Part shown: positions 26,609 to 35,228 of the stretch, in pieces | Numbering within the stretch: position 1 is the first letter of the stretch | How the letters are laid out: each line of letters starts with the position of its first letter | Origin: Desulfallas sp. Bu1-1 | GTDB taxonomy: Bacteria > Bacillota > Desulfotomaculia > Desulfotomaculales > Desulfallaceae | Direction: 5' to 3' | Length of the DNA: 64,000 nucleotides | NCBI RefSeq assembly: GCF_015594625.1 | Contig: NZ_JADNRQ010000011.1 | Location: forward strand, 1-64,000 | Notes under the pieces: generated by a model | What the model was told of the DNA's origin: nothing | The model's input: only the letters and a program-made list of their open reading frames with translations | Databases searched by the model: none | Made by a program: the position numbers and the translations under genes

Positions 26609-27808
26609 ATGTTATCCATGTATCTGGTCAAACAAAACTTTAATTGCGAGTCAATTGCCAGTATCGAACAACATGTCCGGGCCGAGTTGGCCCGTATGGG
26701 TGTGCGGGAACGGGTATTCCCGGGCATGAAGCTGTGCCTGGCCTGTGGGTCGCGCGGTTTTCCCTATGGACTACAAGTCATTCAAACTCTGGTTAAAACG
26801 TTCAAAGAGTGGGGTGCCGACCCTTTTATCATCCCGGCAATGGGCAGTCATGGCGGCGGCACCGATGAGGGACAGGCCCAAGTATTGCAAAAAATGGGCA
26901 TTACCGGGGAAGCTTTAGGGGTGCCGGTAAAGTCATGTGTGGATGCGGTGTTCATTGGCGAAACGCCCGGGGGAGTACCCGTGTATTGCGATAAATACGC
27001 CCTGGAAGCCGACGGGGTGTTTTTATTCAACAGGGTCAAACCACACACAGCGTTTCGCGCGCCCGTTGAAAGCGGGTTAACCAAAATGATGGCCGTGGGC
27101 ATGGGAAAAGTTAAGGGAGCTGAAGCGGCGCACCGGGCCGGGCTGGGACACCACCTGGTGGAAATGGCAAAGGTGATTGAAAAAAGGATCAATTTATTGG
27201 GTGGCATAGCTACGGTCGATAATTACCGGGGGGAAGCGATGGTATTAAAGGGGGTCTTGCCCCGCGAGCGCGAGGTTATGGACGGGAAGCTGCTCAAGTT
27301 GGCCTGGGAACAGTTGCCCCGGATTCCCTTCAATCATCTTCATGTGTTAATCGTGGATCAAATGGGCAAAAACATCAGCGGTACGGGGATGGACATCAAT
27401 GTCATCGGGATGCACCGCCGGTTCGGAGGAAACCCTGTGCAATGCTATGAAACAATTGTAGTGTTGGACCTAACCCGGGAATCGAATGGAAATGCATTGG
27501 GCATCGGTTATGCCGACTTGACTACAAATAAGCTGGTTTCAAAAATTGATGTGCAAAAGATGTATAAAAACGCGCTTACTACCGGCTTTTTATGTTCGGT
27601 GAAAATACCTTGCGCACTTCCAACGGACCGGGAGGCAATAGAAACGGCCTGTAAATTGTACGGATTAAATAAATGCAGGGTGGCGCGGATAAAGGACACC
27701 AAACACCTTGAGTACTTGTGGATATCGGAACCCCTGGTTAAAGAAGCCAATAATCTTGAATTAATCAGGAAAGTAGACAGCATTTTTGAGACTACGGAAT
27801 ACCGTTAA
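26609..27808 (+). CDS. LarA-like (DUF2088) nickel-pincer isomerase family protein
   Basis: Protein of 399 residues related to the N-terminal domain of lactate racemase LarA. Visible blocks are AMGSHGGGTDEGQ (about 73-85), NRVKPHTAFRAPVESGLTKMM (about 139-159) with the His and Lys expected near the cofactor, and HRAGLGHHL. LarA-type enzymes use a nickel-pincer nucleotide bound by His and Lys to racemise or epimerise hydroxy acids. The substrate here is unknown, and no larB, larC or larE is in the window. Two ATGs (26609, 26618) are possible starts. The 302 bases before it are covered by the TnpB remnant. Confidence 0.8.
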   Translation: MLSMYLVKQNFNCESIASIEQHVRAELARMGVRERVFPGMKLCLACGSRGFPYGLQVIQTLVKTFKEWGADPFIIPAMGSHGGGTDEGQAQVLQKMGITGEALGVPVKSCVDAVFIGETPGGVPVYCDKYALEADGVFLFNRVKPHTAFRAPVESGLTKMMAVGMGKVKGAEAAHRAGLGHHLVEMAKVIEKRINLLGGIATVDNYRGEAMVLKGVLPREREVMDGKLLKLAWEQLPRIPFNHLHVLIVDQMGKNISGTGMDINVIGMHRRFGGNPVQCYETIVVLDLTRESNGNALGIGYADLTTNKLVSKIDVQKMYKNALTTGFLCSVKIPCALPTDREAIETACKLYGLNKCRVARIKDTKHLEYLWISEPLVKEANNLELIRKVDSIFETTEYR

Positions 27809-27873
27809 CCTTTTCTGTTCCTGTTTTACCGTAGCGTTTAATCCACTTTTACTTTCCCAATTTAAAGCTTGGC

Positions 27874-27902
27874 TTGACTTCATTTCTTTAATTGGTTAAA
27901 CT
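27874..27902 (+). promoter_or_regulatory. Promoter of the amino-acid ABC transporter operon
   Basis: TTGACT (27874-27879) and TAAACT (27897-27902) with a 17-base spacer, about 40 bases before the lipoprotein gene. A good sigma-A match. Confidence 0.7.
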
Positions 27903-27942
27903 GTTAGAGAAATTAAATGTTTTGTCGGAGGAGATGAAGCGC

Positions 27943-28803
27943 TTGCGAAAAATCAAGTTTTTATGGATGGTGTTGCTGGTAGTCGGCCTGACCTTGCTGG
28001 CCGCGGGCTGCGGCGGAGACAAGCCGGCGGACAAGCCCGGTGAACAGGCGGCGAGCGGCGATGCTGAAAAAACTACCTGGCAGCTGATTCAGGAAAAAGG
28101 CGTTATGACGGTCGGCTTGGATGACACTTTCAGGCCAATGGGTTTCCGTGATGAAAAAGGTGAACTGGTGGGTTTCGACATTGATATGGGTAAAGAATTG
28201 GAAAAGCGCCTGGGAATTAAACTGGAATGGATTCCCACGGACTGGAGTGGTGTGACCGGCGCTTTAAATTCCAAGAAGTTCGACGTGGTAATTAACGGCA
28301 TGAGTATTACGGAAGAACGTAAAAAAGTTATTGATTTCTCCATACCTTATGTTAATGCCAGTATCGGCATGGCTGTCAAAATAGATAACAATGACATTAA
28401 AACCAAAGAGGATTTGAAAGGTAAAACGGTAGCCACCCAGGCGGGAAGTTCCGGTTATGAAGCATGTAAAGAACTGGTAAAAGAGGGCATCATCGACGAG
28501 TCGAAAATCAAACAGTACAACCAGTATCCCGAAGCATTCCAGGACCTGGCCCTGGGCCGTGTTGACGCAGTGGTGGTAGACGTAACCACTGCCGGGGACT
28601 TCGTAAGCAAAAAGCCCGACACTTACAAAATTGTTGAAGAGCCGCTGGTGGAAGATTTTTACGCCATCGGTCTGCGTAAAGAAGATAAAGATTTAAAAGA
28701 AGTCCTGGATAAAACTTTAAGGGAAATGATGGAAGACGGTACACTTTCCGCAATCTCCCAAAAATGGTTCGACGGCAAGGATATGATAGCCAAGCCGGAA
28801 TAA
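27943..28803 (+). CDS. Amino-acid ABC transporter substrate-binding lipoprotein
   Basis: Extracellular binding protein of 286 residues for a polar amino acid (family 3). The signal peptide ends in a lipobox LLAAGC (Cys about residue 22), followed by a Gly/Asp/Lys linker. The mature domain has LIQEKGVMTVGLDDTFRPMG, GFDIDMGKELEKRLG, DVVINGMSITEERKK and GKTVATQAGSSGYE, all typical of the PBPb fold. The ligand cannot be read from sequence. The TTG at 27943 is chosen because GGAGGAG lies 9 bases upstream and gives a normal signal peptide. It is the first gene of a three-gene transporter unit. Confidence 0.92.
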   Translation: MRKIKFLWMVLLVVGLTLLAAGCGGDKPADKPGEQAASGDAEKTTWQLIQEKGVMTVGLDDTFRPMGFRDEKGELVGFDIDMGKELEKRLGIKLEWIPTDWSGVTGALNSKKFDVVINGMSITEERKKVIDFSIPYVNASIGMAVKIDNNDIKTKEDLKGKTVATQAGSSGYEACKELVKEGIIDESKIKQYNQYPEAFQDLALGRVDAVVVDVTTAGDFVSKKPDTYKIVEEPLVEDFYAIGLRKEDKDLKEVLDKTLREMMEDGTLSAISQKWFDGKDMIAKPE

Positions 28804-28811
28804 AAGTGAAC

Positions 28812-28830
28812 GGGCGCGATTTTCGCGCCC
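28812..28830 (+). other. Stable hairpin between binding protein and permease genes
   Basis: GGGCGCGA (28812-28819) pairs with TCGCGCCC (28823-28830) around TTT. No T tract follows, so it is not a normal terminator. A hairpin here would protect the upstream mRNA or reduce permease output, matching the excess of binding protein usual in such transporters. Confidence 0.65.
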
Positions 28831-28865
28831 TAAAATACTTAATGCTTTTGACGGGGTGTAAAACA

Positions 28866-29540
28866 TTGCGCATTGGTCCAATCGACATAGAATTCCTTCT
28901 AGTCATTTTGCCTGTTCTCTTAAAAGGTGCCTTAATAACAATTGAACTGACGGTACTGGCTATATTTTTCGGGACAATTATCGGGTTGTTTGTCGCCCTG
29001 ATGAAAATTTCCCGGTTTAAAATACTGGCGGCCATTGGAAGTTTTTACACCTGGGTGATCCGGGGTATTCCTCTCCTGGTGCAGCTTTTTATTCTTTATT
29101 ACGGTTTGGCGCAGTACCTTGACATCCAATTGAGTCCCAAGGCCGCGGCTATACTTGGATTAAGTATTTGCGGCGGCGCTTATATCGCCGAAATTATCAG
29201 GGCTGGTATTCAATCTATTGATAAAGGACAGATGGAAGCTGCGCTTTCACTGGGCATGTCTTATGCGCAGGCCATGCGGCGGGTCATCCTGCCCCAGGCG
29301 TACCGGCGCTTGCTGCCGCCCATGGGTAATGAGTTTATTGCCTTGATGAAGGACACCTCACTGGTTTCGGTGATTACGATGGTGGAACTGATGCGCAGCG
29401 GGATACTGCTGAACACGACATATTTCCGTTCCATGGAAATATATTTGACTGTGGGCGTTATTTATTTAATTATGACTACATTTTTTATTTGCATCATTAA
29501 TCGCCTCGAAAAACGCTTGGCTATATCCGACGGTGAATAA
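28866..29540 (+). CDS. Amino-acid ABC transporter permease
   Basis: Inner-membrane permease of 224 residues of the His/Glu/Gln type. It has about five hydrophobic segments and the ABC-permease EAA loop, [20 protein letters not shown], which docks the ATPase. [16 protein letters not shown] and [16 protein letters not shown] are further family blocks. The TTG at 28866 is preferred because ACGGGGTG lies upstream; earlier in-frame starts would run through the hairpin and have no ribosome site. The ATPase gene follows 17 bases later. Confidence 0.92.
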   Translation: MRIGPIDIEFLLVILPVLLKGALITIELTVLAIFFGTIIGLFVALMKISRFKILAAIGSFYTWVIRGIPLLVQLFILYYGLAQYLDIQLSPKAAAILGLSICGGAYIAEIIRAGIQSIDKGQMEAALSLGMSYAQAMRRVILPQAYRRLLPPMGNEFIALMKDTSLVSVITMVELMRSGILLNTTYFRSMEIYLTVGVIYLIMTTFFICIINRLEKRLAISDGE

Positions 29541-29557
29541 CGGAAGGTGAATTGATT

Positions 29558-30313
29558 ATGATTGTGGCAGAACATGTTCATAAGAGTTTCGGCAAACTGC
29601 ATGTATTAAAAGACGTAAGCCTTACCGTTGAACAGGGTGAAGTTGTGGTCATTATCGGCCCCAGCGGGTCTGGAAAGAGTACATTCTTGCGCTGCCTGAA
29701 TTACCTGGAAACAATTGATAAAGGGTATATAACCGTGGGCGGCCAGCCGGTGGGAAAAAGGAAACTGCCGGATGGTCGCATTGTGGATGACAATAGAAAA
29801 AACATTTACCGCCTCAGAAGTCAAATAGGCATGGTGTTCCAAAGGTTTAACCTGTTTCCCCACCAGACCGCGCTGCAAAATGTCATGGAGGGCCCCGTTA
29901 CCGTGTCCAAAATTCCGGTAGCGGAAGCCAGGGCCAGAGCCGAAGCCCTTCTTGCCAAAGTGGGACTGGCCGATAAATCCCATGCTTACCCCATCCAACT
30001 TTCCGGCGGCCAGCAACAGCGTGTGGCCATTGCCCGGGCACTGGCGATGCAGCCCAAGGTCATGCTATTTGATGAACCTACCAGCGCCCTGGACCCGGAA
30101 CTGGTAGGGGAGGTTTTGGCGGTAATCAAGGATCTGGCCAGGGACGGTATGACCATGGTTGTAGTTACCCACGAAATGGGTTTCGCCCGTGAGGTGGCCG
30201 ATAAAGTGGTGTTTATGGATAATGGTCAAATCCTTGAAGAATCCCCGCCGCATGTGATTTTTAATCGCCCCGCTCATCCCCGCACCAGAGAATTTTTAAG
30301 CAAGATATTATAA
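29558..30313 (+). CDS. Amino-acid ABC transporter ATP-binding protein
   Basis: GlnQ-type ATPase of 251 residues that powers import by the two preceding products. Walker A is GPSGSGKST (about 34-42), the Q loop lies in [13 protein letters not shown], the signature is [15 protein letters not shown], Walker B is [14 protein letters not shown] and the switch His is in [14 protein letters not shown]. The ATG at 29558 sits 8 bases after GGAAGGTGA; a TTG two codons earlier is too close. A terminator follows 32 bases downstream. Confidence 0.94.
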   Translation: MIVAEHVHKSFGKLHVLKDVSLTVEQGEVVVIIGPSGSGKSTFLRCLNYLETIDKGYITVGGQPVGKRKLPDGRIVDDNRKNIYRLRSQIGMVFQRFNLFPHQTALQNVMEGPVTVSKIPVAEARARAEALLAKVGLADKSHAYPIQLSGGQQQRVAIARALAMQPKVMLFDEPTSALDPELVGEVLAVIKDLARDGMTMVVVTHEMGFAREVADKVVFMDNGQILEESPPHVIFNRPAHPRTREFLSKIL

Positions 30314-30345
30314 TCGTTTAAAAGCAAGCCGGGCTCTAAAAGGAC

Positions 30346-30368
30346 GACCCCAACAACGGGTCTTTTTT
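30346..30368 (+). terminator. Terminator after the ABC transporter
   Basis: GACCC (30346-30350) pairs with GGGTC (30358-30362) around a CAACAAC loop, followed by TTTTTT. The stem is short but well placed. Confidence 0.65.
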
Positions 30369-30431
30369 GTTTCAGGCCGCCGTAACCAACTATTTACCGG
30401 GCTACATATATATATTTTAAATATTGATTTA

Positions 30432-30460
30432 TTGTAAATTCCATATATGCAATATATTGT
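30432..30460 (+). promoter_or_regulatory. Candidate promoter of the MntR-like regulator
   Basis: TTGTAA (30432-30437) and TATTGT (30455-30460) with a 17-base spacer, in an AT-rich region (about 30400-30470) that could also hold an operator. Confidence 0.4.
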
Positions 30461-30495
30461 ACAGACACTATTTTCCGGGGAAGGAGGGATAAAGT

Positions 30496-30945
30496 TTGCT
30501 TTCACCGAGTCTGGAGGATTACCTGGAGGAAATCTACCGGTTTTCGCTAAATCACAACGTGGTGCGGGTCAGCGATATAGCCACCTGCCTTGATGTCACC
30601 ATGCCCTCTGTGAATAATGCCATCCGAAAGTTAAGCAGCGAAAATTACCTGATTTATAAAAAATACAAAGAATTGGTTTTAACAGAAAAAGGGCGCAGGC
30701 TGGGCAAGTTTCTGGTGGAAAGAAACAGGATCTTGCAAAACTTTTTAAGAGTCATAGATTCCAAATGTGATATCAAAGCGGAAGTTGAGGCTATGGAACA
30801 TTATTTATCACTGCCTACCATAAGGGCTATAGAAAACCTGCTTGATTTTATAGAAGACAACAAGGAATGCCACGAAAAGTTTATCCGGCATTGTAGGTAC
30901 CGGGAAAAAAAAGGTCTTGGACTGGTGGACGGTTACCAGGAATGA
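30496..30945 (+). CDS. DtxR/MntR-family transcriptional regulator
   Basis: Winged-helix metal-dependent regulator of 149 residues, close in layout to Bacillus MntR: helix-turn-helix VRVSDIATCLDVTMPSVNNAIRKL (about 23-46), wing, then dimerisation helices. Of the MntR metal ligands, Asp8 and Glu11 are present (PSLEDYLEEIY), as are the Glu-x-x-Glu-His trio (EVEAMEHYLS). The residue equivalent to His77 is Asn77 (LVERNRIL), so metal choice or binding may be altered. The TTG start follows AAGGAGGG. Target genes are not evident nearby. Confidence 0.85.
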   Translation: MLSPSLEDYLEEIYRFSLNHNVVRVSDIATCLDVTMPSVNNAIRKLSSENYLIYKKYKELVLTEKGRRLGKFLVERNRILQNFLRVIDSKCDIKAEVEAMEHYLSLPTIRAIENLLDFIEDNKECHEKFIRHCRYREKKGLGLVDGYQE

Positions 30946-30985
30946 ACAGGCATTTCGCACGACGCATGGTTGCAGGAAAAACTTT

Positions 30986-31015
30986 CCCCGGCTAACAGGG
31001 GTTTATTTTTTTTTG
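30986..31015 (+). terminator. Terminator after the MntR-like gene
   Basis: CCCC (30986-30989) and GGGG (30998-31001) close an 8-base loop, followed by TTTATTTTTTTTT. The stem is short but the T tract is long. Confidence 0.55.
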
Positions 31016-31068
31016 TCCTAAACATAATAAAACGAGATTGGAAAAAACGTGGATGAAACGGTGATTTT

Positions 31069-31911
31069 ATGCGTTCACTTTGGAAAGGTGCCATAACATT
31101 CGGGTTAATCTATGTACCCGTCAAGATTTATGCCGCTACTGAAAAAAAGGATATCAAGTTTAATTACCTGCATAAAAAATGCCATACGGCAATACAATAT
31201 AGACGTTTTTGTCCCTACTGTGACACCGAGGTTGAGCTGGATGAAATAGTGCGGGGCTATGAATATGAAAAGGGCAGGTATATCACCATGATGGAGGATG
31301 AACTCGACCTGTTGCCCGGGGAGAAGAACCGAAGCGTGGATATTCTTGATTTTGTAGACATGCATCAAATTGATCCGGTATATTTTGACCGGTCGTATTA
31401 TTTTGCCCCGGGTGAAGGCGGCAAGAAGGTTTACGAATTGCTAAGGCGGGCCATGGAGGAAACCAAACGGGCCGCTATTGCCCGGGTAACTTTAAGGAAC
31501 AGGGAATCCATGGCTATAATAAGGCCCGGTCCCGGGGTTCTGATCATGGAAACAATGTTTTACGCCGACGAGGTGCGGTCCGTGGATAAAATTGAGGAAA
31601 TCGGCGGGGATGTTGCACTTCATGAAAATGAAGTTAAAATGGCCGTGAGTTTGATTGAAAACCTTTCCACTGACTTTAACCCGGCCAAATACACCAATGC
31701 CTATCGCGAGAAATTGCATGAGGTGATCCAGGCCAAGATCAGCGGCCGGGAAGTGGTGGAAAAACCAGTTGCCGCGCAGGCTGAAAATGTCGTGGACCTG
31801 ATGACGGCATTAAAGGCAAGCATTGAGCTGGCCAAAGAACAGCGGGGAAAAAAGCGGAAACCGGGCCGGGCTGGGGCGGGCAAACAAAAAACAGCAGGAG
31901 AGAATTCATAA
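31069..31911 (+). CDS. ku: Non-homologous end joining protein Ku
   Basis: Bacterial Ku homodimer that rings broken DNA ends and recruits LigD. The 280 residues begin MRSLWKGAITFGLIYVPVKIY, a strong Ku signature, and include CPYCDTEVELDEIVRGYEYEKGRYI and the AAAxx-like beta-barrel core. The last 25 residues are Lys/Arg/Gly-rich, the tail type that helps DNA binding and sliding. The ligase and polymerase genes follow, forming a compact end-joining set. In spore formers this set repairs spore DNA after dormancy. Confidence 0.95.
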   Translation: MRSLWKGAITFGLIYVPVKIYAATEKKDIKFNYLHKKCHTAIQYRRFCPYCDTEVELDEIVRGYEYEKGRYITMMEDELDLLPGEKNRSVDILDFVDMHQIDPVYFDRSYYFAPGEGGKKVYELLRRAMEETKRAAIARVTLRNRESMAIIRPGPGVLIMETMFYADEVRSVDKIEEIGGDVALHENEVKMAVSLIENLSTDFNPAKYTNAYREKLHEVIQAKISGREVVEKPVAAQAENVVDLMTALKASIELAKEQRGKKRKPGRAGAGKQKTAGENS

Positions 31912-31941
31912 TTAATAGTTGTTTTGTAAGGAAAGGTGTAA

Positions 31942-32910
31942 GTGTTGAGCGACCGCACATTATTGCCGCTGCTGAAACCCATGCTGGCCGTGCCGTCCGA
32001 ACCATTTGACCACCCGGATTATCTGTTTGAAGTTAAGTGGGATGGGTACAGGTGCTTGGCCTATTTGGACCAGCGGGAAACCAAGCTCATTTCCAGAAAT
32101 CAAAAAAATATTACTGGTGCCTTCCCCGATCTGGGCGACCTGTGCCTGCATGTAAAAGATATCCCCCTGGTGCTGGACGGCGAAATTATTGTGCTGCGCA
32201 ATGGCAGACCTTCTTTTGACGACCTGCAGGCCCGGGCCAAACTTGTGGCCGAAGACCGGGTTGCCCGGGCGGCCCAAAAATCGCCGGCCATTTACATGGC
32301 TTTTGATATTTTGTACCGGCGGGGGGCCCCCCTGGTGGACAGACCGCTGCATGTCCGGCGGGAGTACTTGCAAGCGGTGCTGAAACCGGGCCAAAACATT
32401 TTTATTTCGGAACAGGTAGCCCGGGAGGGGGTTGCTTTTTACCGGGCCTGTGTTGAAAAAGGCCTGGAAGGGGTAGTGGGTAAACGGTTTGACGGCAGGT
32501 ATCTACCGGGCACTCGTTCACCGCTATGGAAAAAGGTGCGCCATATCAGGGAGGCCGATCTTGTGATCTGCGGATACCGCAGGGGCAAAGGAAGCAGGGT
32601 GCTGGGCGCTCTAGTGCTTGGCGCCTGGGATGGCCGGAAATTTATTTACCAGGGCATGGTCGGTACCGGTTTAAACCGGGAAGAACAACGGGATTTACTG
32701 GATAGGTTGGAATCGCTTAAAATAAACGAATCATTATTAACCGGCGCCGATCATGCTGGCCGCGCGATTAACTGGGTGCGGCCCGAACTGGTCTGCCGGG
32801 TGGAATACCTGTCCCTCACGCGGGAGGGCCTGTTGCGCCATCCCGTATATAAAGGGTTGCGTGCGGACAAGCCCCCCGGGGAATGTTCGCCCGCCGGCAA
32901 TGGGCCTTAA
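31942..32910 (+). CDS. ligD: ATP-dependent DNA ligase, LigD ligase part
   Basis: DNA ligase of 322 residues that seals breaks held by Ku. The nucleotidyl-transferase motif with the AMP-accepting Lys is FEVKWDGYRCLAY (about 29-41). Motifs IV and V are in GLEGVVGKRFDGRYLPG and WKKVRHIREADLVICG. A C-terminal OB domain is present. There is no polymerase or phosphoesterase part in this chain; the polymerase is the next gene. The GTG start at 31942 follows GGAAAGGTG. Confidence 0.93.
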   Translation: MLSDRTLLPLLKPMLAVPSEPFDHPDYLFEVKWDGYRCLAYLDQRETKLISRNQKNITGAFPDLGDLCLHVKDIPLVLDGEIIVLRNGRPSFDDLQARAKLVAEDRVARAAQKSPAIYMAFDILYRRGAPLVDRPLHVRREYLQAVLKPGQNIFISEQVAREGVAFYRACVEKGLEGVVGKRFDGRYLPGTRSPLWKKVRHIREADLVICGYRRGKGSRVLGALVLGAWDGRKFIYQGMVGTGLNREEQRDLLDRLESLKINESLLTGADHAGRAINWVRPELVCRVEYLSLTREGLLRHPVYKGLRADKPPGECSPAGNGP

Positions 32911-32963
32911 CTGGATTTAAGTCTTTAGGAAGGTTGTGTTCAGGCAAAGCGAGGTGGGAGCAT

Positions 32964-33920
32964 TTGGGCGCAAAAACTGTGGAAATGGTTGAAATTGAGG
33001 GGCACGCTTTGCATCTTACCAATTTGGAAAAAGTTTTTTGGCCGGATCAGAACCTGACCAAAGCGCACATGATTAAGTATTACATGGAAATTGCGCCGTT
33101 GTTGTTGTCTTATATCTACAACAGGCCGCTGGTGATGAAAAGGTATCCGGACGGCATCCATGGGGATTTTTTTTATCAAAAAGAATGTCCTTTCTATGCT
33201 CCGGAATGGATTGAAACATACCCGGTGAAGCATACCCATAAGGTGATCAACTATATTGTTTGTAATAACGTCGCTACCCTGGTGTGGATGGCGAACCAGG
33301 GCTGCCTGGAAATTCACGGCTGGCTGAGCAGGTCGGATAATATAGACTACCCCGATCTTGCTGTCATCGACCTGGATCCTGCGGAAGGGGTACCGTTCAG
33401 GGAAGTGATGCGGGTGGCGCTGATTGTTCGGGAGGCCCTGAACATGCTTGGCATCAGCGGGTATCCCAAAACATCGGGTTCCAGCGGGATGCATATTTTT
33501 ATCCCTTTGAGCGGGGAATACACATTTTCTGAAGTTGCGGCGGCAATGAAACACCTGGCCGAGATCATAGTAGGGGCCTACCCGGACGGAGTTACCGTGG
33601 AAAGGAATGTAATCAGGCGAAGTGGTAAAGTTTACATGGATTATTTGCAAAACGGCCGGGGTAAAACCATGGCTTTTCCTTACAGCCTGAGACCGGAGCC
33701 GGGCGCCCCCGTGTCTACGCCGCTGACCTGGGACGAGGTTGAGGAAATGAATATCGACCCCGGTGGATTTAACATTTTGACTATTTTTGATCGGGTTAAA
33801 AAAACAGGGGACATTTTTTCCGGTATGTTCGCCAATAAGCAGAGTTTAAAACCGTTATTGAAAATCGCGCCTGATACCGCCAACTCATTAGCCCATGATC
33901 TTCAACCCCCTAACATTTAA
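32964..33920 (+). CDS. LigD-type polymerase/primase for end joining
   Basis: Archaeo-eukaryotic primase-type polymerase of 318 residues, the equivalent of the LigD polymerase domain. It fills gaps, often with ribonucleotides, before ligation. The metal-binding pair is in AVIDLDPAEGVPF, with KTSGSSGMHIFIPL and RSGKVYMDYLQNGRGKTMAFPYS as further family blocks. The TTG at 32964 is chosen because GAGGTGGGAG lies just upstream; an earlier ATG at 32883 would overlap the ligase gene. The 100 bases after it show no gene. Confidence 0.92.
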   Translation: MGAKTVEMVEIEGHALHLTNLEKVFWPDQNLTKAHMIKYYMEIAPLLLSYIYNRPLVMKRYPDGIHGDFFYQKECPFYAPEWIETYPVKHTHKVINYIVCNNVATLVWMANQGCLEIHGWLSRSDNIDYPDLAVIDLDPAEGVPFREVMRVALIVREALNMLGISGYPKTSGSSGMHIFIPLSGEYTFSEVAAAMKHLAEIIVGAYPDGVTVERNVIRRSGKVYMDYLQNGRGKTMAFPYSLRPEPGAPVSTPLTWDEVEEMNIDPGGFNILTIFDRVKKTGDIFSGMFANKQSLKPLLKIAPDTANSLAHDLQPPNI

Positions 33921-34020
33921 AATTTTTAGCAATCAATAAACAGATATTTTGGAACAAGCAGGAAAAAGCTATTTTATCTTGAACATCAGCATAATATAAC
34001 GAAAAAGTTGAGGCGGGCTG

Positions 34021-35133
34021 GTGAAGTTGTTGAAGTTGTCAACGGAAGACAAGGTGTACTGGCTTGCCTGGCACATGATTCTGGCCGGGCAGGCCAATAA
34101 GTTTTGGAGAATTATGGATCACTTCGGCAATCCCCGGGAGGCGTGGTATGCGCCGGATCGGGAATTCGGCTGTTTGGCCAAAGCGCACAGGAATAACCTT
34201 GGAGAACTATTAAGCCGGCGTAAAGATCTAAATTTACATGAATTGGCTAATTACTTAAACCATAAGGATATAAAAATCATATTTTTTAGTGACGAAGGTT
34301 ACCCGGAGCAGCTCAAAACAATATTCGATCCCCCGCCGGTTTTATTCGTCCGGGGGCAGAGTCGCTGTTTACATGAAACCGGGGTAGCCATGGTCGGGTC
34401 AAGGAGGGCCTCTCATTATGGTTTGAGCGTAGCTGAAAGCCTATCCCGTCAATTGGCCGAAGCCGGGGTGAACATAATCAGCGGCATGGCCAGGGGCATT
34501 GATGCCGCCGCGCATCGCGGGGCGCTGCAGGCCGGCGGGAAAACCATTGCCGTGCTGGGGTGCGGCGTTGATGTAATATACCCACGGGAAAATGGCAAGA
34601 TAATGGTTGAAATAATCCGTACGGGAGCGGTGGTTAGTGAATTTCCCCCGGGAGCGCCGCCGGAAGCCTGGCATTTTCCGGTGCGTAACCGGGTTATCAG
34701 CGGTCTTAGCAAGGTAGTGGTAGTCGTTGAGGCCGCGGAAAAGAGCGGCGCCCTGATTACCGCCCACGCAGCCCTGGAGCAGGGCCGGGACGTAATGGCG
34801 GTGCCGGGAAATATTACCAGTAAACTCAGCCGGGGGGCAAACGGGCTCATTAAACAAGGGGCTGCTCCCGTGCTGGGCGCTGAGGACATCCTGGAGGAAC
34901 TGGGCGTGGGGGTTATTTTTCCGCCGCGGGCCAGTGACCCTTCCGAGGGTGTAAAATTAACTGAAATTGAGCAAAAACTAAACAAGATCATCAACTTTGA
35001 ACCTGTTCCCCTGGAGGTTATCGTGCAACAATCCGGGGTGCCCGCGGGAGAAGTAATGTCTGCCTTGATGTTCCTGGAAATGAAGGGGCTGGTCAGGCAG
35101 CTGCCAGGTAAGCTTTTTGCCAGGATCAAATAA
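34021..35133 (+). CDS. dprA: DNA-processing protein DprA
   Basis: DprA (Smf) binds incoming single-stranded DNA and loads RecA during transformation. The 370 residues show an N-terminal helical domain, the Rossmann-like core (AMVGSRRASHYGLSVAE, IISGMARGIDAAAHRGAL, VLGCGVDVIYPREN, EAAEKSGALITAHAALEQ) and a C-terminal winged-helix domain (about 310-370). The GTG start at 34021 follows GAGGCGGG. It is followed by topA, as in Bacillus (smf-topA). Confidence 0.94.
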   Translation: MKLLKLSTEDKVYWLAWHMILAGQANKFWRIMDHFGNPREAWYAPDREFGCLAKAHRNNLGELLSRRKDLNLHELANYLNHKDIKIIFFSDEGYPEQLKTIFDPPPVLFVRGQSRCLHETGVAMVGSRRASHYGLSVAESLSRQLAEAGVNIISGMARGIDAAAHRGALQAGGKTIAVLGCGVDVIYPRENGKIMVEIIRTGAVVSEFPPGAPPEAWHFPVRNRVISGLSKVVVVVEAAEKSGALITAHAALEQGRDVMAVPGNITSKLSRGANGLIKQGAAPVLGAEDILEELGVGVIFPPRASDPSEGVKLTEIEQKLNKIINFEPVPLEVIVQQSGVPAGEVMSALMFLEMKGLVRQLPGKLFARIK

Positions 35134-35228
35134 ATTTTGTTTAAAGATTTTTTGGGGGATAGATTTTTCTTAATGTATCGTTTGATTCTTTTGTACGGTA
35201 ACCGTTATCATAATTTGAGGTGAGCAGT

